From contig JBAMDO010000444.1 in NCBI GenBank assembly GCA_037074765.1, positions 1-19,738 on the forward strand: 19,738 bases of DNA, written 5' to 3'. Within the stretch, counting starts at the first letter, position 1; the number at the start of each line of letters is the position of its first letter. The position numbers and the translations under genes are program-made. Under the pieces are notes generated by a model. That model was not told the origin of the DNA. It was given only the letters and a program-made list of their open reading frames with translations, and searched no databases. This document shows positions 7,589 to 17,137 of the stretch, one piece after another. This stretch comes from Mansonella perstans (lineage: Eukaryota; Nematoda; Chromadorea; Rhabditida; Onchocercidae).

Positions 7589-7724
7589 TTGGGATTTGTT
7601 CACATCCACGGCTACTGGTTCTATCCTGCTCATCATTTCCGCTTTATTATATGTTAATGTTATTAAATGCGCGTTGTATATAATTGTTACTTAATTCTCG
7701 CGTTATCCAATTATTCTAGTAAAA

Positions 7725-7846
7725 GGTTTAATTACCCAAGTTTGAGGTGTCAACACAACGCAACTCAACACAACGGTTTAATTACCCAAGTTTGAGGTGT
7801 CAACACAACGCAACTCAACACAACAGTTTAACATCCCAAGTTTGAG
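7725..7846 (+). repeat. SL1 tandem array in 5' LTR of element B (2 units plus diverged copy)
   Basis: Perfect SL1 at 7725-7746 and 7775-7796, period 50 (SL1 plus a 28-nt spacer, GTGTCAACACAACG and onward). A third copy at 7825-7846 differs at four bases (18/22) and is preceded by AG in place of GG. The spacer differs from that of LTR A but shares the CAACGCAACTCAACACAA core. Confidence 0.95.
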
Positions 7847-7890
7847 ATTCGACTGTGCCACGTTACAAAAACTTTCCCGACAATATTTTT

Positions 7891-7908
7891 TGGTGCCACG
7901 AGCCGGGA
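7891..7908 (+). promoter_or_regulatory. Primer binding site of element B
   Basis: TGGTGCCACGAGCCGGGA, the same as in A, eight bases after the LTR end. The gag ATG follows at 7912. Confidence 0.85.
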
Positions 7909-7911
7909 ACC

Positions 7912-9474
7912 ATGTCGAGCAACTTTATTGCCAGCATAGAACCGGTACTACAGGAGTTGGGACAACTGATCGAGGAAACCAAGGGATTGGACTTAACGCC
8001 TCTCGATGAGCAGCTACCAAACAACGAGCTCTCCATACAATGCGAGGCGAGAAGAAGAACCCTCAACCAAAATAGCAAACTCCTCGAGTTATACATTGGC
8101 ATGATCGAATCGACCAATGAAAAATGGATGGAATTTATCCAGACAGTTTCGTCGCCGCTGAAGAAGATGGAAGAGGAAGAAAGATATACGAAGGTCATCA
8201 ACGAAAAGGGTATTTTTACTTTGTTAACTAGCGCTAGGAAATTGCATGTGCTTTGTAAAATACCTTTACAGGAGATTGAAGAAACATTGAAGGGACTAGG
8301 TAGGGTTAAAATAGAATCACCAGTCCCACAAGAATTCCAACAACAAGCGCCACGACAAGTTGAATCAACAGTTACCCTGCCTAAATTACCCCTGCCAACA
8401 TTCAGTGGTGACCCTAGGGTATGGAGACAATTTTGGAGTGGCTTTGAGGCCGCAGTCGACAAGCACCCGATTCCAGCCATCCAAAAGTTAAATTATTTAC
8501 TCTCTTGTCTCCAAGGGGAAGCTTTGCTAGCTGTTAGAGGCTACGACATCGCTCCCGAAAATTATGAACCAATAAAAGAGATTCTTATCAATAAATTTGG
8601 AAAAACGTCTACCATCAAGAAGTCCCTCTTCAAGGAATTGGTGGATTCCATTAAGGGGAGCGAAAGAGATTGAAAAGAAACAATCGAAGCGATGGAAAGA
8701 GTATTCCGACAGTTGGAAGCCCTAGGGGAGAATCTGGAACAAACTATCTTTGAATACGTCATCGAGGCAAGTCTGCCGAATTGGGCTCTAGAGAAGGTGT
8801 ATGAACAAAAGGAGAAAGAGCAAGTATGGTCGGTTGCTAAACTCCGATCATTCTTATGGAAACTGATTGATAGAAAAGAGGAAATGGCCAAAAGTCACTT
8901 CTCTAGTAGTGGAAAGGCAAAGGATTCAAAAGATTACAAGCCTCATAAGTTTCCACGTAATACCAGAGGAGAAACATCTGCCCTTGCTGCAAACGAGCAA
9001 TCTAATTCAAAGGGTCATACAGCGGTCAACGAGTCAAGAGAGGTTACAACGAGAAAACCACGGAAACCTTGTGCCTTTTGTAATAAGAAACATTGGGATA
9101 CCGACTGCCAGGAGTATCCCACCCTCAAACAACGATTGGAACGACTGGGGGTAATCAAAGCATGCCTCAATTGCCTTAACAAAGGACATGAGGCAAAGGA
9201 TTGCAGTAGGAGCAAACAAAAATGTTTCTACTGCAAAAGTCCACACCATAGTGCATTGTGTCATATCAATTATGGCGTACAAAATGTTGGGCCAGTCGAT
9301 CAGACTCCGACTTCTCCAACCTCGACCAATTCAACGATAAGAGGGTCAAATCAAGGAGCCAAGGAAGTTTTACTCCTGTGCAAAGAAATCACAGTGGGTA
9401 ACCCAAGAAACCCAAAAAGCCAAGAAAGGGCCCTAGCAATGTTTGATAGCGGCTCACAATTATCCTTTATATAA
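7912..9474 (+). pseudogene. gag: Gag (and protease start) of element B with in-frame TGA
   Basis: The ATG at 7912 (context GGGAACCATG) follows the PBS; an upstream GTG at 7855 lies in the LTR and is not a eukaryotic start. One frame runs to 9474, broken only by TGA at 8671-8673 where A has a Trp codon. Domains match A: DUF1759-type region from about residue 156 (LPKLPLPTFSGDPRVWRQFW, LNYLLSCLQGEALLA), zinc knuckles at about 387 (CAFCNKKHWDTDC), 418 (CLNCLNKGHEAKDC) and 438 (CFYCKSPHHSALC), then protease start with the intact active site FDSGSQLSFI (9445-9453). Here Gag and protease share one frame. A two-base TA insertion at about 9470 ends the frame. Gag is truncated to 253 aa by the TGA. 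Confidence 0.9.
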
Positions 9475-10001
9475 CTAAGGATCTGGCAAGGCGCCTTAAT
9501 CTTCAAGGAAAAGAAGAAGGTCAAATGCGGATTGCTTCATTTGGCAATAAGAAGCCAATGCGACATCCCTCAACCAAAGTAAAAATTGAAGCAAAAATAG
9601 GACCGGATGAAGTTATCTGGTTTGAGGCTAACACGATCGATTACTTGACAAATAAATTACAAGTAGTCAACTTAAAGGATCAGGATTTAACCTCGATAAT
9701 CGACCAGGACCAATTAGAAGGCCCTAAAAGTTATTGGAAACAACCGGATATACTCATTGGGACGTACTCATTTGGACGATATACTCATTGGGACGATATA
9801 CTCATTGAGTAGTCACTTCTTCAAATTTATCCAAATAGGAAAAGCGCAAAAATTAAATCCGGATTTTCCTTACTCCACACCAAGCTTGGACCTATGTTAG
9901 CAGGAAGTGGACACATAAATGGGATTCCAATTCTTGATTCAGAGAAAGCCGAACCAGTATGTATGGCTAACGTTACCGGTCCGGACGTCGACCAATTCTG
10001 G
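9475..10001 (+). pseudogene. Protease remainder of element B, frameshifted
   Basis: After the TA insertion the frame continues TKDLARRL and RIASFGNKKPM (up to 9812). A local triplication of about 17-20 bp (9747-9810) interrupts the IG..HFF region, and further shifts lie between 9812 and 9894. From 9894 it follows the A protease again (GSGHINGIPI, DVDQFWKLE). At least three breaks after the active site make it nonfunctional. Confidence 0.8.
9747..9810. repeat. Local triplication in protease of element B
   Basis: The block GATATACTCATTGG appears at 9748, in altered form (GTACTCATTTGG) at about 9764, again at about 9778 and 9796, each joined by GACG or GGACGA. In A the same place is a single IGVDHFF stretch, so this is an insertion by slippage. 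Confidence 0.7.
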
Positions 10002-10618
10002 AAATTAGAAATGATCGGCATTCAAGAATCCCCCACAGTAGATGATGATCATCAAGCTATAAAACATTTTGAACAAACCATCGTTATGATGGATGGAAGA
10101 TATAAAGTACGTTGGCTGTGGAAAAGCTCCACACAAAGACTAAGCAACAATTATGGATTATGCCATGGACGTTTGAAATATCTAGTTAAACGTCTACAAC
10201 TCCAATCACTTCTTCATTTATACGACAAGACAATTAAAGATCAATTACAAACTGGGATAATTGAAGAAGTACCTCAGAATGATGAGGTTGGTGTTATACA
10301 TTATCTACCACATCACGAGGTGCTAACCCCTGGCAAAAATACAACCAAATTAAGAATAGTTTATGACGCTTCAGCACGTCACAAAGGATTTAAAAGCCTA
10401 AACGACATATTGTATCGAGGTCTATGAGGATAGTGATAACTGCTGATGTCGAAAAGGCAATCTTACAAATAGGGCTACAAGAAAGCGAAGACCAGGAACC
10501 TATTGCGCGACGAACAAGAAGCCACACGAAGTTGCGCAATACAAGCAACAGCCGTATCAAACAATGGGATGTGTTAAAAGATCAACAACAACAACCAGGA
10601 GCGATAAAGGAATTATAA
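10002..10618 (+). pseudogene. N-terminal RT fragment of element B fused to pol/env linker
   Basis: Seen: [48 protein letters not shown]-like IHYLPHHEV and LRIVYDASARHKGFK mark the start of a Pao-type reverse transcriptase. Relative to D, about 45 bp are missing after DILYRGL, which shifts the frame (stop 10425-10427). The next frame reads ITADVEKAILQIGLQESE (about 10436-10490), the first catalytic-Asp motif of RT, and is then joined directly to EPIARRTRSHTKLRN (about 10495-10545), which matches the basic linker ahead of env in A and C. The polymerase core (YVDN box), RNase H and integrase are gone. A stop at 10616-10618 ends the frame. Confidence 0.85.
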
Positions 10619-10672
10619 CCATAACTACCCTCAATCCCCATTCTAGCTTCTTCTCTCTCCTCCCTTTGGGAG
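10619..10672 (+). other. Pyrimidine-rich tract and GGGAG before 3' LTR of element B
   Basis: CTTCTTCTCTCTCCTCCC is followed by TTTGGGAG and the LTR. The plus-strand primer of LTR elements is normally a polypurine tract; here only the short GGGAG is purine. Confidence 0.5.
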
Positions 10673-11408
10673 TGTCGCGAAATTCATAACGCGAAATTCC
10701 CAATAGGGTTTAAATCTGATTCTATTAACGGCTTTTATGAGCCACCTAAGTAATTTGTAATGTTTGATCTCTTTGTTACAATTATAAGCTGTCAAAATCT
10801 TTCCTACCATAACCTAACAAAGAGGCAGCTGCAATTAACATCTTACTAACCAAACCCATTCTGTAACTGCGCCGAAATCCTTTGTTTCATGCTTATGCTT
10901 ACATGCAATGTATTGTACCTTCTCAACCAAGCTTATCTGTACAAAGGATTTGCTTTTTTATGATCTTTAATTTCTTATAACTCAACTCACTAATACAAGT
11001 TTTCTCCGCCTACAATACTCAATATATAAACTCTCAATCATCCCAAAAAGACCATTTTTGGGATTTGGGATTTGTTCACATCCACGGCTACTGGTTCTAT
11101 CCTGCTCATCATTTCCGCTTTATTATATGTTAATGTTATTAAATGCGCGTTGTATATAATTGTTACTTAATTCTCGCGTTATCCAATTATTCTAGTAAAA
11201 GGTTTAATTACCCAAGTTTGAGGTGTCAACACAACGCAACTCAACACAACGGTTTAATTACCCAAGTTTGAGGTGTCAACACAACGCAACTCAACACAAC
11301 GGTTTAATTACCCAAGTTTGAGGTGTCAACACAACGCAACTCAACACAACAGTTTAACATCCCAAGTTTGAGATTCGACTGTGCCACGTTACAAAAACTT
11401 TCCCGACA
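10673..11408 (+). repeat. 3' LTR of element B (736 bp)
   Basis: Same as the 5' LTR over its whole length by eye, apart from one extra 50-bp SL1 unit (736 against 686 bp). TATA box at 11023-11030, hairpin at 11040-11064. It ends CGACA, followed by the TSD ATAGC at 11409-11413. Confidence 0.95.
11201..11372 (+). repeat. SL1 tandem array in 3' LTR of element B (3 units plus diverged copy)
   Basis: Perfect SL1 at 11201-11222, 11251-11272 and 11301-11322, period 50, and the diverged copy at 11351-11372. The 5' LTR has two perfect units, so the array changed length between the two LTRs of one element. Confidence 0.95.
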
Positions 11409-11483
11409 ATAGCTGGCAATTATAGAATTTATTCCCCTTTGATTGAGATTAGGTTTATTTTAAATTTCGCAAATTTCGCGACA

Positions 11484-11825
11484 ATTGGTGTAATTTTAGA
11501 ACTACAACCGTTTCTCTACTACTATTTAACAAGGTTAAAGCACTTTTCTTGTTGATTACCGTCGCATTTCCTTGCTCTTCCTTCTCCTTCTGCGGCGGCG
11601 AAACTTTCTGGGTGAATTCCAGCCATTTTTCATTGGTGATTCGATTATGCCAATATATAACTCGAAGAATTTGATTTTTTGATTGGAGGTCTTCTTCTCA
11701 CCGCGCATTATTTGGAAAGTTTTTTGTCTGGTAGCTGTTCGTCGAGAGGCATTAAGTCCAATCCTTTGGCTTCCTCGATGAGGTGTCCCAACTTCTATAT
11801 TGCGGATTCTATGTTGATAATAGGC
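11484..11825 (-). pseudogene. Gag N-terminal remnant of element F
   Basis: On the minus strand, in several frames, it matches B gag: TAGAAGTTGGGACACCTCATC, GLNASRR (out of frame), KFFELYIGIIES and NATVINKKSALTLLNSS in place of B's LELYIGMIES and TKVINEKGIFTLLTSA. The remnant ends at 11484, where LTR A' starts. PBS and start codon are absent: the LTR end at 11826 is followed directly by sequence that corresponds to about the fifth codon of B gag. Confidence 0.75.
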
Positions 11826-12789
11826 TGTCAAACACGGCCGTCGTCGTAGTTGTAGCGCAGTCGAATCTCAAACATTGGTAATTAAAGCTTTTATTAGAAA
11901 AATTTGATAACACGGAGTTCAACATGACAATTGCTAATATCGCATGAATAACTTTAAAATTTAATGGTAAAATTATTATTGTAATAAAAGTGGGATAATA
12001 AGAAGAACGAAGCCAGTCGCTGGTATGAATAGACTGAAAATGGTAGAAGAGAAAGAATTCATAGCGCAAGGTTAAAATGATAGAAGAAGGAGGATTGATA
12101 GATTACGGCATAGACGCCTTTGTCGGCATGGCATAGATTAGAGATGATAGAAAATGATTTACAGATGTCGTGAAGAATTGTTCTGAGAGGTAGACGTCTG
12201 CCAATATTGTTCCAGCGGGTTTGTCCGGGAGCGTTGTATTGAGTTGAGTTGATCGTGTTGCGGAAAACCTGTGGTAGGATAATAAAACCTTTATTGAAGC
12301 GCGCCACAGAGTGAGGAATGTACAACGTACCAAAGGATACAGTTTGTGGATCGAGTGTCTATTTATAGTCACAGGAGAGGCGGGATTAAGGCTTAATACA
12401 ATGATCCTAACGTTAAAATGATAAAGAGGACATTAATAATGGTTGAGAATGGATGATTTACCAAAGTACTTGTATGAATAAACAAAGATGTTATTTGGTG
12501 GAAAGATTGACGTTCACATTGGGTGAAGAGAGAGAATTAATTGTTTAAGACATCGGGTCTTTGAATGGTAATATAACGCCGTAGACGATGCTTTGTTAGC
12601 TTACTGTAGGAGAGAGGATTAAAAGTACAATACAAAACCTTTGTTATAGACAGATATCTTAAGCTATTGCTATATAAAGGGTGTGAATTTACATATTAAC
12701 AAAGAACATGGAAATACTTTACAATGTTATTAACATTTATTTATAATTTAATTTATTGAGTTATTGTAAGTTTCGCGAAATTCGCGACA
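11826..12789 (-). mobile_element. LTR F (5' LTR of remnant F), minus orientation
   Basis: On its own strand it starts TGTCGCGAAATTTCGCGAAAC (ending at 12789 on plus) and ends near 11826 with TTTGACA; this 3' boundary is less sure. A diverged SL1 (19/22) lies at 11867-11888 and is followed by ATTCGACTGCGC, the same as after the last SL1 of B (ATTCGACTGTGC). It is about 964 bp. Element F has lost its internal region beyond gag. Confidence 0.75.
11867..11888 (-). repeat. Diverged SL1 copy in LTR F
   Basis: 19 of 22 bases match SL1 on the minus strand. There is only one copy, so F may keep an older state of the LTR or have lost its array. Confidence 0.8.
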
Positions 12790-13026
12790 ACAGATACAAA
12801 AACGTTACTTATCATTCGGTTGTTCCGGCAGTATTTCCACATGAAACAGAAGCTCGTTTGAACAGAATGTGTTGAAGGATGAACAGTAAAGTGTTACATT
12901 TACACACTGGTAGCGTGTAAAGCTTTTTGTGGATTTGTAATACATCTTAGCAACAGCGAACTGCTAAGATGTTTTGGAAATTCTTTTTTCTTTTTCACAA
13001 GGTTCTCGAGTTCAATTGCGAGGAAA
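12790..13026. other. Host-like flank, no gene seen
   Basis: No SL1, LTR or pol similarity. A small inverted repeat (ACATCTTAGCA near 12942 and TGCTAAGATGT near 12962) can fold into a hairpin. A pyrimidine-rich stretch TTCTTTTTTCTTTTTCACAAG (about 12981-13001) could be a splice or trans-splice acceptor for the following ORF. Confidence 0.5.
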
Positions 13027-13236
13027 ATGCCTGAGATGTGTGAAATTGAACCCTATATAAAATATAATTCAGAAATATTTCATATTATAATACGTAAGCA
13101 GGAGATCGACAATAGCTTTGATTTTAGTGAGGAACATTGGCACAATTTATACGAGAATAATGTGGACAAAAATGGGAAGAGGGTGATGATGAACAGGACC
13201 ATGGCAAATTGGGTCATTGATGATGACTTGTTTTAA
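13027..13236 (+). CDS. Small unrecognised ORF, 69 aa
   Basis: The ATG at 13027 follows GGAAA, 26 bases after a pyrimidine-rich AG acceptor-like site; the frame is open upstream to 12883 but without another ATG. The product is acidic with aromatic residues (HWHNLYENN, MANWVIDDDLF) and has no membrane segment or signal peptide. The composition looks more coding than the surrounding AT-rich DNA. I do not recognise the family. It may be a complete small protein or the last exon of a gene whose other exons I could not find. It is convergent with the five-exon gene at 13916-15763. Confidence 0.4.
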   Translation: MPEMCEIEPYIKYNSEIFHIIIRKQEIDNSFDFSEEHWHNLYENNVDKNGKRVMMNRTMANWVIDDDLF

Positions 13237-13915
13237 AGTAGATATCTTTTATTCATCAATTGATAATATTCGTAAATTTTTAAATAGGCAAAGCAGACTT
13301 GTTTTTAAGAAAAAATGAAAGTTTACAAAACGATGTTTGAAATTCTCGTAAAAAGAGTTTCGAGATTTTTGCGCATTAGTTTTTCAAAGAATGAATACTG
13401 AAAAACGATAATATTATCAAGAAACTAGAAATTGCAGAATCAACTATTTATTTAAAGTAAGCAATAATCGATTGTAGAACTTTTTCCCTTGAGCTGTTTT
13501 AAGTTTTTGATTTTTGGAAAGCTCTTCGGTTGATGTCAACACTTCGTTTAATTTGTTTATAATATATACAAAAAAGGAAAAAAAACAATGCAAATGAAAT
13601 GGTCCATAAGAAGTTTGATCAGAAAATAATTGAAGAAATAGCCGAAGTACCTTCATTAGATATATAGAAAAGAGAAAGTAAAAGGATTTTTAAATTGATA
13701 TGAAGTTACTAGAAATTTGATAATAATAAGTACTTTTTGGCAAACAATATAAAAACAAAAAACAAACAAGAAACAATTTGTCAGTTTTTATTGAAGTAAA
13801 AAATAATTTCAAAAAAAAATGGCAAGAATAGAACAGCTCGAAAAAATATCATAATTTTTTGTTTCGTTGTAATAAGTCTTATCCTCAAAAAATGTAATTT
13901 ATTTATTTTGCGATA
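13237..13915. other. Intergenic AT-rich region with poly(A) signal of the five-exon gene
   Basis: No gene supported; the minus ORF at 13444-13656 is low complexity. TTTATTTATT at 13898-13907 reads as overlapping AATAAA on the minus strand, 9-20 nt after the stop of the neighbouring gene. Confidence 0.55.
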
Positions 13916-15763
13916 CTACAACGTGTTGGGCAAACTTCCACGTATTTGAACAGCTTTACTCATATTTCCTCTGCTATTTTTTGACTCGAAATCGAGAATC
14001 CCAATAGCTAGTCCCCATCCGTTTGTCCTTTCATCCTTCGTTATCATTCCTGTTCCGCGAAGAGTCATACTTGTATCCGAAGGCGCTCCCGTCTGTAGTT
14101 AATACTTCATACGTTATAATAAAGCAAGAAGTAATTCGCTTAAAAAGATAAAATAATCAAGTAGGTCATTTATGCATGAGATTTTGTATTTTGTGAGAAA
14201 ATATGGCTTTTTTTTTCAAGCAAATTATCAGCAATTTTCATCAGCCCAGTTTGTATCTACTTACAAAATTTCATTCAATAACATTTCTTGCTCATAAACT
14301 TCCGTAACATCATTTTTACAATGGCTTGCTGTTTTGCGCAAATTCATTAATTCTTTTTTCTTTAGCAAATAATACATACCTGATATATAACAGATAAATA
14401 TTCGAACACTTTTTGTCTAGCTGTTTTCTTTTTAGCACATTTGAGATAATCTACTATTTGTAATGATGTTTCCGATTTCAAAGGTTCAATTACTGCTCTG
14501 AAAATTTTGAACTTTGAAGTTTGAAAAGTTTGATTGATTGAAGAATAAAGTTTGATTGATTGAAGAAGTTTGATTGAAGAATTTTCATTTAAACGAAAAG
14601 TTAAGCTTCTGCAATATAAAATTGATAAAGAATCAAATTATATAGCCCTAACTGAAATTAATCATTTTCAAAATCCAGCACTAACTTCACTGGTTTTAGT
14701 TCTTCATCCTTTTTCTGTTTGGTGGTGAACATAGATAATTTTTTGGCAGCATTGAATATTGTGCTTATCTCCCGTTTTTCCATCTTTTCGCTATTCACTG
14801 TAATATATATCAAAATTATTTTGAATATTTTCCAGTAATTTCATCTATGATTTCAACTACAGAATTACAACAGAGTTAAAATTTCTTATGCATCATTTAT
14901 CCAATAGCACTTCTAAAAGCAATTTTTTTAAAATTTTCGGTTAAGAGAATTTTTTTTTCCTTTTCTACTCTGTGCAATTTTAGTTCTAAGCTAATGACAT
15001 ATTAAAACAAGAAATCACCCGGATCGGTTTTGAGATGATTTTTTTTAACAAGAAGATTCAATAACAATAAAATATGGCAGCACTCATAGATGGAGCTGAA
15101 CATAACATGAATAAGTATATTCAGATCGCAGTGATAAGCAATGTATTCATGTTAGAAGTACACAAAGCAATGTTATCATTTCCAACAACAACTGTTTTAT
15201 TTCTCAGAGCTTTTTGAACCTTTTTCTAACGTTAATGAGGCCGACAATTCATCATTCTTTGCCATCCTCCTAGCAGTGGTCGTAACATTGCTGCTTCTAG
15301 GATCAAATTTCTGCTGCACATTTATTTGCACCAATGGCGCTTGATACCGAACAGTGGATGCAGAATTACTGGGTATAGGTGCATTCTCACTGAAATCGAT
15401 ACACAACGTCATGTGGGATGGTCTGGTGCATGATGAAGAGAAATAGTTACGTATTGCGGTTTGTACTACTTGTCGTACCATCTGCAAATACAAACCGTTT
15501 TAAATTTTTGAGTTTTTGTTGATGACAATATTTCTTCGTATAATAATTATTCTTGGACCCGATATTCGGTGATGTTACCGCTGGACAAAATTTTTAAGGA
15601 ATTGCAATTTTCAAAATATCTACAGAAAAATTACTGATGAAATCAATAAATCAACAACCACATGATCGTAGCAGGCATATCCAGTATTAAATTCTGAAAC
15701 TACTGTACTGCTTGCGGGTCCACTATTACGCTTCGTGCTCCCTGATATTGACGACATTGACAT
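13916..15763 (-). CDS. Five-exon host gene, 256 aa, family not recognised
   Basis: My splice model on the minus strand: exons 15763-15662, 15481-15220, 14797-14686, 14497-14380 and 14092-13916 (102, 262, 112, 118 and 177 nt; 771 nt in all, frame kept at every junction). Donors are GTGGTT, GTTCAA, GTTAGT and GTATGT; acceptors TTTGCAG, ATTACAG, TTTTCAG and CTACAG. The ATG (15763) follows GTCTAGAAG, a possible trans-splice acceptor. The product starts Ser-rich (MSMSSISGSTKRNSG), has a middle with basic patches, a Lys/Glu-rich helix (EKMEKREISTIFNAAKKL), a second helical stretch (TSLQIVDYLKCAKKKTARQK) and a Gly-containing end (TLRGTGMITKDERTNGWGLA, then IRGSLPNTL). No signal peptide or membrane segment. 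It is probably cytosolic or nuclear. The consistent phases, four canonical introns and nearby poly(A) signal support a real gene; exon 2 could end differently. Function unknown. Confidence 0.65.
14519..14582. repeat. Short direct repeats in intron 3
   Basis: GTTTGATTGATTGAAGAA occurs at about 14528 and 14549, and a shorter form (GTTTGATTGAAGAA) at about 14569. It is simple slippage-type repetition in the intron between exons 3 and 4. Confidence 0.7.
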
Positions 15764-16579
15764 CTTCTAGACATCAGCAAACGTTATATGCAGTTATCTG
15801 AATTTAAATAGTTTTGTGCTTACGAAATATTCAAATTCTTCAATTTTTCGAGTATTTAAAAAATGGTTAATGTAATTTTAATTGGAAAAACGGTTGATTT
15901 TTAGTTTATGATTCAGTTATTGTTGTGAAATACTGATCTGGCGAATTTCTGCTTTCTGCAATCCCTATCTGGCTAAACTAGCATTTTTAGGAAGAGAAAA
16001 TCAGTTTCCAGTTTAATATTTTCTTATGACTTAATTTTTATAAAGAATTGATTGCTAATTTTATTTCATGGATTATGGGACAAAAAAGAAAATGGATTTT
16101 CATTCCCGACTTGTCATCAGCCTTCCATGCAACACTGATACTTTCTTTCAATATATCATAAAAATCTTACACACTTATTTTTCCGTATTCAAATAAATTT
16201 GTTTAAGAAACATCGGATTTGAAAAGGCGTTTTTTAAATTCTCCTCAATAGATATTATTCGGATGGCGATCACTGACGGTAATAGGTGATATAGCTAAAA
16301 ATGATAATTTGCGAATTTTTGGAAGAACTTGATAAGTACTTTACGGAAGTAATATTCACTTCCTAACTATTATTTGGATTTGAATATAATTCTTAGAGGC
16401 ATAAAAGGATTCCCACATTCTCTCACTTCTCAAACTAAAAAATTTTTGAAAAATCTACTGTTATACTTCATCGTTTCTTCAGTTGGAATTAGTTAAGTCA
16501 TTGTACTGGAAACTATTGCCGCTCTGCAAACCCTTTAATTTCGTCTTCTAAAATAGACTGAAGTATAAGTATCCGAGAT
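15764..16579. other. Intergenic region, no gene seen
   Basis: AT-rich DNA upstream of the five-exon gene. No ORF, LTR, SL1 or pol similarity was found on either strand; it should hold the promoter or outron of that gene. Confidence 0.5.
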
Positions 16580-16873
16580 TCTATTGTTGACGTGCTGTAT
16601 TTAATGAAGTCCCAAACACGACTAAATTTCAGATATACACAGGGTTGCCTCCAAATACGGATCAATCTATTGTTTACTTTACTGCCTGTTTTAAATGAAA
16701 TAGATTAGATTCTTCCAAATGCGACTCAATCCACAGTTTTTTATTTACTTTACTGCCTGTTTTAAATGAAATCCATTAGATTCTTCCAAATTCGATTCAA
16801 TTTACAGTTGACGTGCAGCTTTTAATAAAGTCTATTGGATTATTCCAAACACGATTCAATCAATATTTACACG
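16580..16873. repeat. Diverged tandem repeats, about 60-86 bp units
   Basis: Four to five units start near 16580, 16666, 16730, 16801 and 16860. Each contains a form of TTTAAATGAAATnnATTAGAT, then TTCCAAAnnCGAnTCAATC; two also share TTTACTTTACTGCCTG. The unit length varies by indels. The array ends where the decayed element D begins, so it may be a minisatellite into which D was cut or joined. Confidence 0.75.
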
Positions 16874-17137
16874 TTATTTAGATGATAGATGATATCGACC
16901 AGTAGACCTCCATAGCTTGTCATCTTCAGTGTAAAATAAATTCCATTTGTTTATTTCATCGTCATTGACTCCTTCAGATTGCGCTTGTCTAATTAATAAC
17001 CATTCTGACAATTTGTAATCCTCAGCTGTGAATCGATTCTTTTCCGTTGAAACTGACTGTAGCCAAGATAATCTGCCTTTAGTTGTTATTCGAATAAACT
17101 TAAGGATCCACGCTGTGGTTTGTAATAGTCTTAGCAT
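16874..17137 (-). pseudogene. RNase H-integrase linker of element D, truncated
   Basis: On the minus strand: LLRLLQTTAWILKFI-like start (LRLLQTTAWILKFIR), then AEDYKLSEWLLIRQAQSEGV and DDKLWRSTGRYHLSSK. In Pao polyproteins this region leads to the H2C2 domain of integrase (RLGN/RSTG motif). The similarity stops at about 16874 in tandem repeats; H2C2, core and everything 3' are missing. Confidence 0.7.

Larger units (their letters stand above)
7197..7882 (+). repeat. 5' LTR of element B (686 bp)
   Basis: TGTCG at the start and CGACA at the end form a terminal inverted repeat. The start holds two CGCGAAATTC copies (7200 and 7214 regions). In order follow a TATA box (7547-7554), a 10-bp hairpin (7564-7588), two perfect SL1 units and a diverged SL1, then 36 nt to the end. 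Confidence 0.95.
7197..11408 (+). mobile_element. Element B: complete two-LTR BEL/Pao retrotransposon, internally deleted
   Basis: 4212 bp, bounded by direct LTRs (7197-7882, 10673-11408) and a perfect 5-bp TSD, inserted 70 bp from the 5' end of LTR A'. Inside are a PBS, gag, protease and the first part of RT, then a short pol/env-linker tail. RNase H, integrase and env are absent. The two LTRs look identical apart from one extra 50-bp SL1 unit, so the insertion is recent, although the genes carry a nonsense codon, frameshifts and deletions. It is non-autonomous; it would need proteins of a relative. Confidence 0.95.
6303..11483 (-). mobile_element. LTR A' (minus), split by element B (6303-7196 and 11414-11483)
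   Basis: Seen: the plus strand starts TGTCGTGGAAG at 6303 and ends TTTCGCGACA at 11483; the two parts together (964 bp) are the reverse complement of LTR A (908 bp), nearly identical by eye, with extra repeat length. Flanks are ATTGC (6298-6302) and ATTGG (11484-11488), a possible TSD with one change. No PBS or gag of its own follows at its 3' end, so it is a solo LTR or a rearranged one. It lies opposite to LTR A, so that A is bounded by inverted LTRs. Confidence 0.85.

Noticed and set aside
7725..7846. CRISPR-like geometry (22-nt repeats with 28-38-nt spacers)
   Set aside because: The spacers are repeated and not unique, the repeats match SL1, and all arrays lie inside LTRs of a eukaryotic genome.
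7863..8480. 205-aa ORF on the minus strand opposite gag of B
   Set aside because: It is antisense to a clear gag domain and has no similarity of its own.
12059..12372. Overlapping 88- and 89-aa ORFs on the minus strand
   Set aside because: They lie inside LTR F in two frames of the same DNA and match nothing.
13444..13656. 70-aa ORF on the minus strand
   Set aside because: Low-complexity, AT-rich, no start context or splice partners.
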